DNA of 64,000 bases from Janthinobacterium sp. BJB426. GTDB lineage: Bacteria > Pseudomonadota > Gammaproteobacteria > Burkholderiales > Burkholderiaceae_D. Of the stretch, positions 45,258-52,676 are shown in pieces. Below the pieces are notes generated by a model. The model did not search any database and was not told the DNA's origin. It saw only the letters and a program-made list of their open reading frames with translations. Location of the stretch: positions 62,001 to 126,000 of the forward strand of contig NZ_PDZL01000013.1 in assembly GCF_002735705.1 (NCBI RefSeq), read 5' to 3'. The first letter of the stretch is position 1; every line of letters starts with the position of its first letter. A program made the translations under genes and the position numbers.

Positions 45258-45866
45258 ATGATGAAAAAATTGCGTCTGGAAGAAAAATATCTTAAAAATT
45301 TGCGAAGAAAAATTATCGCAAAAAAAACTGCACCACTTACAAGCAACGAACTTGATTTTTTTGCCAGCTTGCTCGAACGCGAATTTTATAGCCCGGAACT
45401 ACATCAGGTCATCTGGGATATAGCATGGCAAAGTCCTGCAAACGCAGCCATGTTAAAAATTGCACAAAATATCATCGCCATCAATGTATCTGCCGACGAC
45501 GACGATGTTTTCAATAGCCATATTGAAGCTATATTTAGTTACTACCTACAAAACTCACCAAGCTATGAACAAGAGAAAATTCTTGATCGCTTCGAAAAAA
45601 GCAAATCCCTGAGACTGCGCATGATTGTGGCCGAATTCCACATGTGGAAAAATCATGTTTTGAAAGGTTTGCACATGATGGCAAAAATACTTGATGAGGA
45701 AAATATAGATCATGCTATCGCTGATTCTATTTGCATGTGGATCGCGCAAAAGAGAACTCCGGAACTACAGAACTCTTTTCTTCATGATGCGGCCCAAGAA
45801 CGGGAACAAGGAAATATTTCCTATGCGAAAACTCTAGAGTGGATATGCGAAAATCTCATCCGATAG
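45258..45866 (+). CDS. unknown helical protein (candidate immunity)
   Basis: This is a 202-residue all-helical soluble protein that I do not recognise. Helices of about 15-20 residues repeat in a HEAT-like manner (LDFFASLLEREFYSPELHQV, AFLMWKN-like segments, SICMWIAQKRTPELQNSF). It has an AT-rich codon bias and no signal peptide. It lies between family A and family B genes in the island. A second ATG directly follows the first. Confidence 0.6.
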   Translation: MMKKLRLEEKYLKNLRRKIIAKKTAPLTSNELDFFASLLEREFYSPELHQVIWDIAWQSPANAAMLKIAQNIIAINVSADDDDVFNSHIEAIFSYYLQNSPSYEQEKILDRFEKSKSLRLRMIVAEFHMWKNHVLKGLHMMAKILDEENIDHAIADSICMWIAQKRTPELQNSFLHDAAQEREQGNISYAKTLEWICENLIR

Positions 45867-45946
45867 CGGTCAAGGCATATTGTCCGGCTGGAGATTATCG
45901 TATTACCACTCCGTACCAGGTCATCCGGCAAGGTTTCAAAAAATGA
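45845..45946 (+). other. short effector-like tail overlapping an ATGA start
   Basis: A 33-codon frame reads MRKSHPIAVKAYCPAGDYRI then a 13-residue end in IRQGFKK. Its TGA (45944-45946) overlaps the ATG of the next gene (45943). The part from 45867 on is richer in G and C than its surroundings. It resembles the junction at 44419. It may be the last codons of a lost effector gene. Weak on its own. Confidence 0.35.
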
Positions 45947-46419
45947 AAACATTATCCTTTGATAAAGAAAGTGGTTATTTCCTATTGGATGGCATCATGA
46001 TGGCGCCACTTAACGAATCTGAATTTATTCAAATTGCAAAAGAAAATAACATTGAGATAGAAGACAATAAAACAAACACTTATGTGCACAGTTTATCAAC
46101 CTGCGGAAGATTGAATGAATTTGAGTTTGGCATAAATTTTATTTTTAAAAATTATTGCATGAAGAGTGTTTGGCTATCGTGGGATGGGGGAAATACAAAA
46201 AAATATGGATATAACACGACAGAGTACCAATTAATAGCCGACAAAAACCGACTAGCCAAATTACTTGCTGAAGTCTTGGGAAAAGGTCCTGATGAGATAA
46301 AGAAAACATTCTCCGCATTTAATTTTTCATGGGGCAAAATTTCAGCTTCAGCATCTCTTCAATCAGCGATGGCATCAATTGGAATATCGTGGAATATGCA
46401 CTATTTTCATACGCAATAA
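45943..46419 (+). CDS. family B gene copy 2, unknown (candidate immunity)
   Basis: This is a 158-residue soluble protein with the start at MKTLSFDKESGYF (AAGG site upstream). It is built of beta strands with one C-terminal helix-strand unit: LAKLLAEVLGKGPDEIKKTF, then FNFSWGKISASAS. It is intact, unlike copy 1. The FSWG motif recurs in two other island proteins. No known family; position suggests an immunity role. Confidence 0.65.
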   Translation: MKTLSFDKESGYFLLDGIMMAPLNESEFIQIAKENNIEIEDNKTNTYVHSLSTCGRLNEFEFGINFIFKNYCMKSVWLSWDGGNTKKYGYNTTEYQLIADKNRLAKLLAEVLGKGPDEIKKTFSAFNFSWGKISASASLQSAMASIGISWNMHYFHTQ

Positions 46420-46433
46420 ATCAAAGGACAAAA

Positions 46434-46727
46434 ATGAAAATTCTTATTTATCCACATAAGAAATTTTTATCAAGTATGAATTTTTAAATTGGAAATGGAA
46501 CTGATATCCACATTAAGCTGTCCAAGGATTGGAATAGCAAACTAATCACGCCAAAAATAATCAATCTACTGATCAATGAAAATTCAGAGGAAAAGAGTTG
46601 GAAATATGTTTTTTGCATTTTTCTAAATCCGAGTTTCTTCTCCGCTTATTTTTATGCCCAATCAGAAAACTATAGGGTAAGCCTGATTGATGAAAATAAG
46701 AAACTGATAAAATTTCACAAAATTTAA
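46434..46727 (+). pseudogene. unknown small gene broken by one in-frame stop
   Basis: ATG at 46434 leads a 98-codon frame interrupted only by TAA at 46485-46487 (codon 18). After it the frame reads well as a small alpha-beta protein (IHIKLSKDWNSKLITPKII, YRVSLIDENKKLIKF). It begins 12 bases after copy 2 of family B. A start after the stop is not obvious, so it is likely dead. Confidence 0.5.
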
Positions 46728-46737
46728 ATTATTGACA

Positions 46738-47157
46738 ATGAATATAATTCATTATGTTATATTTGAAGATGGATATTTTTCCGCAAACGAATCAATCATT
46801 CTATTTAAAGGAATGAAAAGAAAAGATCTACACTCGATGGATCATGACTGGGAAGCATGGATAAAGCATGAAGACGGGGCAATCGCCTACAAAACAAGTT
46901 TCAAACTAAAAAAAATGAAAATAATAGTTATTTTTTTTGAGAAAGATGATGGCCTCATAAAATTCTGGGATTTTGGTCCGGAAAATTGCATGGACGGATT
47001 TCAGTCTAAACCCGAAGGAAAATATACAAGAAGATTGAGACGATGGTTTCTAGATGAGTTTGCTATCACGCTGCCGCAATCAGGACCTTGGGGGAAAATA
47101 GATGCATGTCATGACCCGCACAATCACACCACATCGGTTTTTTGTGCCTATCAATAA
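46738..47157 (+). CDS. unknown protein with SGPWG motif (candidate immunity)
   Basis: This is a 139-residue soluble protein; ATG at 46738, with a TTG two codons earlier as an option. The C-terminus YTRRLRRWFLDEF and then SGPWGKIDACHDPHNHTTS shares the (S/P)WGxI plus strand layout of the family B proteins and of the 284-residue protein downstream. Same AT-rich codon use. Function unknown. Confidence 0.6.
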   Translation: MNIIHYVIFEDGYFSANESIILFKGMKRKDLHSMDHDWEAWIKHEDGAIAYKTSFKLKKMKIIVIFFEKDDGLIKFWDFGPENCMDGFQSKPEGKYTRRLRRWFLDEFAITLPQSGPWGKIDACHDPHNHTTSVFCAYQ

Positions 47158-47192
47158 AACCACTATTAAATTCGGCTAACTTTCAGCTAACT

Positions 47193-47426
47193 ATGTGCAT
47201 GAATATTTCAGATACAGCACAAGAGATGTCAATTTTAAAAATTCCATCAAATGCTTTCTCGATTGGCGATCCGGCTCAGGATGAGAGTCTGTGCATCAGA
47301 GAAAAAAAAGGATGTTGGGAAGTTTTTTACTATGAACGAGGAATAAAGACAGAGCTTCGCGTTTTCAAAGAAGAACATGAAGCCTGTGAAAATTTTTTAT
47401 TAATAATAAAATCCTGGTTTATGTAA
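47193..47426 (+). CDS. small unknown protein (candidate immunity)
   Basis: This is a 77-residue protein with the start at MCMNISDTAQEM. The core CWEVFYYERGIKTELRVFKE, followed by a helix EACENFLLII, looks like a compact beta-beta-beta-alpha fold found in small immunity proteins of contact-dependent and type VI systems; no family is claimed. AT-rich. Confidence 0.55.
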   Translation: MCMNISDTAQEMSILKIPSNAFSIGDPAQDESLCIREKKGCWEVFYYERGIKTELRVFKEEHEACENFLLIIKSWFM

Positions 47427-47502
47427 TTTGAAAGTAATATTTTTTTGTATTTATCCTATCTTCCCAAGAGAACCATGAAATCCAGAAAATCCAGAAAATC
47501 AC

Positions 47503-47892
47503 ATGTTAAACACAATCAATATAGGAATACTTTGCCTTAATTTTGACGAAGCAAAAGAATTTTACATTGACAATCTCGGATTCTTTATTACGATGGATAC
47601 CATCATTCAGTGTGATTCAGGCACCAGTCGCCGCCTGACAATGGCGCACGAGTCCAACAAAAAATTCTCAATAGAATTCATGCCTCCTTCAAACATTGAG
47701 CAAGCACATCGCGTAGGTAGCAAAGGTGGTACGCTCAATCTATTCACTTTACCAACGAAAAATATTGACACGCTCAAGGAGCGACTGGACAAAACTGCTT
47801 TTTTCATCAGTTACGTAGAGACTCCCTACGCAAGTTTTCTGAACGTCGAAGATCCGATGGGGAACAATATTTGCCTCTACGAACCGTGCTGA
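47503..47892 (+). CDS. VOC (glyoxalase/bleomycin-resistance-like) protein
   Basis: This is a 129-residue protein with two beta-alpha-beta-beta-beta modules. LCLNFDEAKEFYIDNLGFF and NVEDPMGNNICLYEP are the family start and end patterns. VOC proteins bind a metal and small substrates; His/Glu ligands are partly present (Glu in IEFMPP, Glu in CLYEP). A lone metabolic-type gene in the island; its codon use is less extreme than its neighbours, so it may have a different origin. Confidence 0.75.
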   Translation: MLNTINIGILCLNFDEAKEFYIDNLGFFITMDTIIQCDSGTSRRLTMAHESNKKFSIEFMPPSNIEQAHRVGSKGGTLNLFTLPTKNIDTLKERLDKTAFFISYVETPYASFLNVEDPMGNNICLYEPC

Positions 47893-47944
47893 ATCATTGC
47901 AATAATTCATACGAGATACCTCATCCAAAATTTCACATAACAGA

Positions 47945-48799
47945 ATGAAAAAATTTGAAATCCCAGGCTGTATTTTTGATTTCATTGATGGACTACTGAT
48001 CGTCAATGGAGAGATTGCATTATCGAAAAAAATTCCAGCAACCGATTTTATAAATAGTATTATCAATATATTCCATACCATACCTACAACAACAGCGGTT
48101 GGAATGTATATTTTTGATATCAATGGATGGGTAGACGAATACGTTGTCGAGTTAATTATTGTAAAAGAAAATTTCCCCGAAATAGATTACATAATAATAA
48201 TACATTACTTTGAAAATAATTCTGTAGGCAACGGTGTAAGTGAATCATCGCTAGTCAAACAATTTCAAAGGAAGTCTGGGATTGCCGGAAAAATGAAAGG
48301 ACTATCAGAAATAGTCTTTCAATTTTCGTGGGGAGGCGTTATCGCACAGCATGACATAAAAATATCTTCCTCATGCATAATCTTGCAGTACAAAACAGCC
48401 AGGAAATCACCCATCAGATTGAAAATGAATGATCATTGTGTATCGTATATCAATATAGATAAATCTGTAGAAGTGCAGCAACGAATAGTAGCATCCATAA
48501 AAAATAGTGATACCTTTTTTCCAAAAGCAAGTGAGATACGATGGCTGAATTTATTGAAGAAGCTACCTCGAAAATTAAAAATCTGTCTCATCAATGAAAT
48601 TTCTTTTGAAAATACATTGATAGCATTGCATTCTTCAGGCTGGCCAGATGAGGGGAGCGTTGTAGCACTGCTCAGTAACAGGTTCAGAACTAAGGAATTC
48701 GACAAGGATTTACATTTCAGAGCGCTGAATGACGCGCATTACTGCAAAGAAGAAATTTCATATGTTGAAGATAACGTTACGCACTTGATGATCAATTAG
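47945..48799 (+). CDS. unknown 284-residue protein with FSWG motif
   Basis: This is an alpha-plus-beta soluble protein. Residues 1-155 end in FQFSWGGVIAQHD and a strand IILQYK, matching the layout of the family B proteins. The remaining 130 residues are a separate helical module. Perhaps a fusion of an immunity-type domain to a second domain. It is the last gene of the island; GC-rich sequence begins about 10 bases after its stop. Confidence 0.6.
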   Translation: MKKFEIPGCIFDFIDGLLIVNGEIALSKKIPATDFINSIINIFHTIPTTTAVGMYIFDINGWVDEYVVELIIVKENFPEIDYIIIIHYFENNSVGNGVSESSLVKQFQRKSGIAGKMKGLSEIVFQFSWGGVIAQHDIKISSSCIILQYKTARKSPIRLKMNDHCVSYINIDKSVEVQQRIVASIKNSDTFFPKASEIRWLNLLKKLPRKLKICLINEISFENTLIALHSSGWPDEGSVVALLSNRFRTKEFDKDLHFRALNDAHYCKEEISYVEDNVTHLMIN

Positions 48800-48925
48800 G
48801 CAATTCAGGAACAGCCCAGGATTTGACTTGCCCATCGCCCTGCACGATACTTGCCGCTGTCGCCAAAGCTCCCCACCCTGAGCAATCAACCATCAGCGCC
48901 TGTCACCACCGCCTACACTCACAGC

Positions 48926-49855
48926 ATGCCGTCTCCGAACTCTCCCACCGCCCCCTACATCGGCCGCTTCGCCCCCTCTCCCTCCGGTCCCCTGCACATG
49001 GGCTCGCTCGTTGCCGCCATGGCCAGTTATCTTGATGCAAAGGTGCATCGCGGCACGTGGCTGCTGCGTATCGAGGACCTGGACTATGACCGCAATGTCG
49101 AGGGCGCCGATCTCGGCATCCTGGCCAGCCTGCAGCGCTGCAGCATGTACTGGGATGGCGAGGCGACGTGGCAGAGCAAGCGCTTGCCGCTGTATGAGGC
49201 GGCGCTCAAGCAATTGCAGGATGATGGGCTCGTGTATGCGTGCGGCTGTTCGCGCAAGGAGATCCAGGATTCGAATTTACAGGCGGGCGCGCCGAAAAAT
49301 GGGGCTGCCGTGTATCCGGGCACCTGCCGTCACGGCTTGGCGCCGGGCAAGGCGGCGCGGGCCTTGCGGCTGCGGGTGCCGCAGGGGGCCGATGCGGTGT
49401 ACGCTTTTGCCGACCGCTGGGCGGGTCCGCAGCGGCAGGATCTGGCCAGCGAAGTGGGCGACTTCATCGTGCTGCGCGGCGACGGTTACTGGGCGTATCA
49501 GCTAGCCGTCGTGGTCGACGATGGCGCGCAGGGGATCACGCAAGTGGTGCGCGGCGCGGACTTGCTCGATTCCACGCCGCGCCAGCTGTATCTGCAGGAT
49601 GTGCTGGGCTTGCCGCATCCCGGCTTCCTGCACGTGCCTGTCGTCACGAACGACAGCGGCGAAAAGCTGTCCAAGCAGACGGGCGCCCTCGCCTTCGATA
49701 CAGGAACACAAGCCACCGAACTGCTGGCGTCGGCGCTGTTGCCGGCGGCCCGCTTCCTCGGCCTCGACGTGCGCGCCGAGAACGTCGAAGACTTCTGGCG
49801 GCAAGCGATTCCCGCCTGGGCGCAGCGCTTGTCGCAACTTCCGATACACGCATAA
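48926..49855 (+). CDS. gluQ: glutamyl-Q tRNA(Asp) synthetase
   Basis: This 309-residue enzyme attaches glutamate to queuosine at position 34 of tRNA-Asp. It is a GluRS without the anticodon domain: YIGRFAPSPSGPLHMGSLVA carries the HIGH counterpart (H24-M-G-S), and KLSKQTG is the KMSKS counterpart; a Cys-rich zinc site is present (CGCSRKE...GTCRHG). It marks the return to housekeeping sequence after the island. The start is placed at MPSPNSPTAP; 25 upstream codons are open. Confidence 0.93.
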   Translation: MPSPNSPTAPYIGRFAPSPSGPLHMGSLVAAMASYLDAKVHRGTWLLRIEDLDYDRNVEGADLGILASLQRCSMYWDGEATWQSKRLPLYEAALKQLQDDGLVYACGCSRKEIQDSNLQAGAPKNGAAVYPGTCRHGLAPGKAARALRLRVPQGADAVYAFADRWAGPQRQDLASEVGDFIVLRGDGYWAYQLAVVVDDGAQGITQVVRGADLLDSTPRQLYLQDVLGLPHPGFLHVPVVTNDSGEKLSKQTGALAFDTGTQATELLASALLPAARFLGLDVRAENVEDFWRQAIPAWAQRLSQLPIHA

Positions 49856-49887
49856 AAAAACCCGCCGCGGTGAACCGTTGGCGGGTT
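49852..49887 (-). terminator. terminator of the TonB receptor gene
   Basis: On the minus strand AACCCGCC and GGCGGGTT form an 8-bp stem with a T-run of seven after it. It overlaps the last bases of gluQ. On the plus strand no T-run follows, so it serves mainly the receptor gene. Confidence 0.8.
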
Positions 49888-49933
49888 GGAATGCAAGCGC
49901 CAGCCGCTAGGGCCGGCGCCTGGTATCAGGCAA

Positions 49934-52159
49934 TTAGAAGTTGCCTTTGAACTGCACCCCAAACTGACGTGGCTCATTGATGAAGCCCGTGCGGTTGTTG
50001 AAGTCGATGGCGCCCGTGATACGCTGGGTGTCGGTGATGTTGCGGCCAAAAACGGCCATTTCATACTTGCCAGCATCCCAGGTGTAGCCCACGCGCAAGC
50101 CACCTTCGACCATCGGCTTGCCGGTGAACTCGGTGGACTCGTACAGGAAGAAGTTGATCTTGCTGCGGTAAGCCCAGTCCGTGAAGACGAAGAATTCACC
50201 GTTTTCCATCGGGATCGAATAGCGGCCCGTGGCGGTGACCGTCCACTTCGGCGCTTGCGGCAGCGCATTGCCATTGATGATGGCGAAGCCAGCGGCGTTT
50301 TTCGGATCGGTCACGGTGCAGCTGCGGCATGTGGCCACCGACAGGGATGGATCCTTGATTTCCGTGAAGTTGTAGCTGCCACCCAACGACATCTTCAGGC
50401 TAGGCGTGACAAAACCTTCCAGTTCCAGTTCCGCGCCGCGGCCATTCGTCTTGGCTGCATTGATCAAACGCGTCACGTTCGAGGTGCCGCCAACGACCGT
50501 CAATTGCTGGTTTTTCACCTGGTAGTTGTACAGGCTGAAAGCGACGCGGGCACGGCGCTCGAACAGGTCGGCCTTGATGCCCGCTTCGAACGAGGTGATC
50601 GTTTCCGCATCGGCCACAGTCACGGACACATCCTTGCTGGCTGGCGCGATACTTGGCGCGCGGAAACCGGTGGCGATACGGCCGTAGAAGTTCACGTCCT
50701 TGTTGTACTTGTAGGTACCGCTCAGATCCCAGTTGACCTTGGCTTTGCTGACATCGGCGCTGGTCGGGTTGATTTGCGGGACGTTGTTCGCTACTACCGT
50801 GTTGAAATCCTTCTTGTCCTTGGTGTAGCGCAAGCCGGCACGCAGCATGAAGTCATCGTTGACGGCATAGTTGACCGAACCAAAGGTGGCCCAGGCCGTG
50901 TTTTTCTGGCGGCTGGCCAGGTGCGAAACGAGCGCATGGTCGCTACCGCCGAAGTTATCCGTATAACCGTTGGCATCTTCATTGAAGTAGTACACGCCAG
51001 CCTGCCAATTCAGCGGACCGGCACTTTTCGATTCAGCGCGGAATTCTTGCGAGTACTGTTTCACGCTGCTGATGCCGCCAGCAGTTTCCACCGGGAATGG
51101 AATCGCTGGCACCATGCCTGGTGCGCCACCGTCGATGTCGCCATGCGACACATACTTGCCCACGCGTTCGAAACCGGTGATCGAGTACAGCTTGACGCCG
51201 TCGAGTTCCCAGCTCAGGCGAGCGCTGGCGCCATTGGTGCGCAGCTCCTGGAAGTTCAAGGCATCGGTGTAGGATTTGGTCGGATTGAAACCGTCGACCA
51301 GGTCATTCGTGCCAAGCTTGATGGCGTTGGCGAAGAACACGCGCGCGCTGCCCGTGGTGCTGCGCTGATGCACATTGAACAGGGCGTTGAACGTGCCGTT
51401 CGGCGCATACATCAGCTGCACGCGTTCGGCGTGTTCGTTGTAGCCGTCCAGCGCGTTTTTCTTGCCCGTAAACGTGTTGTCGACGTAGTCGTCGCGGTGC
51501 TGGCGCAAGGTCGAGACACGCATGGCCCATTCTTTGCTCAGCGGTACGTTGACGGCGCCATCGAAATTGGTCGTGTTGTGCGTGGCGGCGGAGACGTTGT
51601 AATAGCCTTCAACCTTGTCCAGGTTCGGCTTGACGGATTCAAACTTGACCACGCCAGCAGGCGTGTTGCGGCCGAACAAGGTGCCTTGCGGGCCGCGCAG
51701 CACTTCCACGCCAGCCACGTCGAAAATCGGATAGCCCTTGAGGATCGGATTTTCTTGCACGACATCGTCGTAAATCAGGGAAACAGGTTGCGATGCAAAG
51801 ATATTGAAATCGGTATTGCCATAGCCGCGGATGTAGAAGCGGGGGAAGGTGCGGCCGTTCGACGACTCCACGTTCAGGCTCGGCACTTTGCCGGCCAGCA
51901 CGCGAATGTCTTGTCCGCCGGATACCAGCACGTCGAGCTTTTCGTCGCGCAGCAGCGACACGGAGACGGGCACGTCGCGGATATTTTCCTTGCGGCGCTG
52001 CGCCGTCACGGTCACGGTTTCCAGCTGGCTGGCGGCAGGGGTCGTATCAGCAGCGACTTCATCAGCATAAGCCGAGCCGATAGGCAAGGCAGCGGACAGT
52101 GCCAGCATAGCAGCGCTTTTGGCGCACAAACGCTTGTGCATCTTGGACATCTTGATCAT
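49934..52159 (-). CDS. TonB-dependent outer-membrane receptor
   Basis: This is a 741-residue protein. A signal peptide (about residues 1-32) and a TonB box-like LETVTVTAQRR are followed by the plug (VEVLRGPQGTLFGRNTPAG) and the barrel, which ends in an aromatic Phe. The start is taken at MIKMSKMHKRL, as the signal peptide needs; the frame is open 66 codons more but that part is a structured leader. The ligand is unknown; the type is like the many receptors of Sphingomonas/Janthinobacterium for plant or siderophore compounds. No regulator or ABC gene is near. Confidence 0.92.
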   Translation of the reverse strand: MIKMSKMHKRLCAKSAAMLALSAALPIGSAYADEVAADTTPAASQLETVTVTAQRRKENIRDVPVSVSLLRDEKLDVLVSGGQDIRVLAGKVPSLNVESSNGRTFPRFYIRGYGNTDFNIFASQPVSLIYDDVVQENPILKGYPIFDVAGVEVLRGPQGTLFGRNTPAGVVKFESVKPNLDKVEGYYNVSAATHNTTNFDGAVNVPLSKEWAMRVSTLRQHRDDYVDNTFTGKKNALDGYNEHAERVQLMYAPNGTFNALFNVHQRSTTGSARVFFANAIKLGTNDLVDGFNPTKSYTDALNFQELRTNGASARLSWELDGVKLYSITGFERVGKYVSHGDIDGGAPGMVPAIPFPVETAGGISSVKQYSQEFRAESKSAGPLNWQAGVYYFNEDANGYTDNFGGSDHALVSHLASRQKNTAWATFGSVNYAVNDDFMLRAGLRYTKDKKDFNTVVANNVPQINPTSADVSKAKVNWDLSGTYKYNKDVNFYGRIATGFRAPSIAPASKDVSVTVADAETITSFEAGIKADLFERRARVAFSLYNYQVKNQQLTVVGGTSNVTRLINAAKTNGRGAELELEGFVTPSLKMSLGGSYNFTEIKDPSLSVATCRSCTVTDPKNAAGFAIINGNALPQAPKWTVTATGRYSIPMENGEFFVFTDWAYRSKINFFLYESTEFTGKPMVEGGLRVGYTWDAGKYEMAVFGRNITDTQRITGAIDFNNRTGFINEPRQFGVQFKGNF

Positions 52160-52230
52160 GTTGTTTCCCAGAAGTTTAAAAAAGAATTGCGAAACCTGTC
52201 TCCGGGTTATGTACGGCGCTGGATGATCGT

Positions 52231-52394
52231 CTGCACCATCTCGGTGCAGCAGCGCGAGCGGATGTCTCTCCGCTCCTGGCGTCACTGGCTCTGCCCTGGC
52301 TGTCGTCCAAGCTGACAGCGGTCTGGCCGCATCTCTGGGATGTCTGATGAACACCAACTTTCAAGTAAGGCGCCAATTTAATTCAAGCGCCTTA
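52231..52394 (-). promoter_or_regulatory. structured 5' leader and operator-like repeat of the receptor gene
   Basis: Reading toward the receptor: TAAGGCGC/GCGCCTTA inverted repeat (52366-52373, 52387-52394) in an AT-rich promoter area, then hairpins CTGTC/GACAG (52300-52304, 52314-52318), GAGCGGA/TCCGCTC (52256-52262, 52269-52275) and CTGCACC/GGTGCAG (52231-52237, 52243-52249). The last two are perfect 7-bp stems with 6- and 5-base loops. It is not a cobalamin riboswitch by eye. From 52395 to 52676 I see nothing else definite apart from AT-rich sequence. Confidence 0.4.
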
Positions 52395-52676
52395 TGCGCT
52401 GCAAGAATATTGTTATGTAAAATATTCATTCATCAACATAAAGGGCCGACTAGTGGTTATTCAGCCACAATAGCGCCCCGGTCTTGCTATTTCCTTGCTA
52501 TTTCCTCCGATCACCTGCCGTAGGGCGCGATTTTTTCGCCAGACTCGGGAAAGCGGAATGGGCATCCTGCAAGACAGCCCAGAGGGCAAAAATAGTTGTA
52601 ATATCGCCAGAATTAAGTTGCCAGGCCGCCCCATTCCAGTGCGGCGAGGCCCCCTGCACCATCGTCGATAGCCTCC

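Larger units (their letters stand above)
43838..48810. other. AT-rich island of orphan-immunity-like genes and effector scars
   Basis: Base composition drops sharply at 43838 and recovers at about 48810. All genes are on the plus strand, small, of unknown function, and several are duplicated or broken by single lesions. No integrase, transposase or tRNA bounds it. Position after a vgrG stump, ATGA overlaps with short higher-GC tails and paralogy within the island all fit a cassette array of immunity genes left by turnover of type VI effectors. This reading is inference. Confidence 0.7.

Noticed and set aside
43838-48810. Prophage or integrative element
   Set aside because: No integrase, transposase, att-like direct repeat or tRNA at either edge; all genes are small and on one strand.
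49886-52315. 809-codon open frame opposite the TonB receptor
   Set aside because: Long only because the receptor's third positions avoid stops on the other strand; the receptor frame has signal peptide, plug and barrel.
52160-52394. Cobalamin riboswitch upstream of the TonB receptor
   Set aside because: The conserved B12-box (GCCACTG-like) is not found in the leader.
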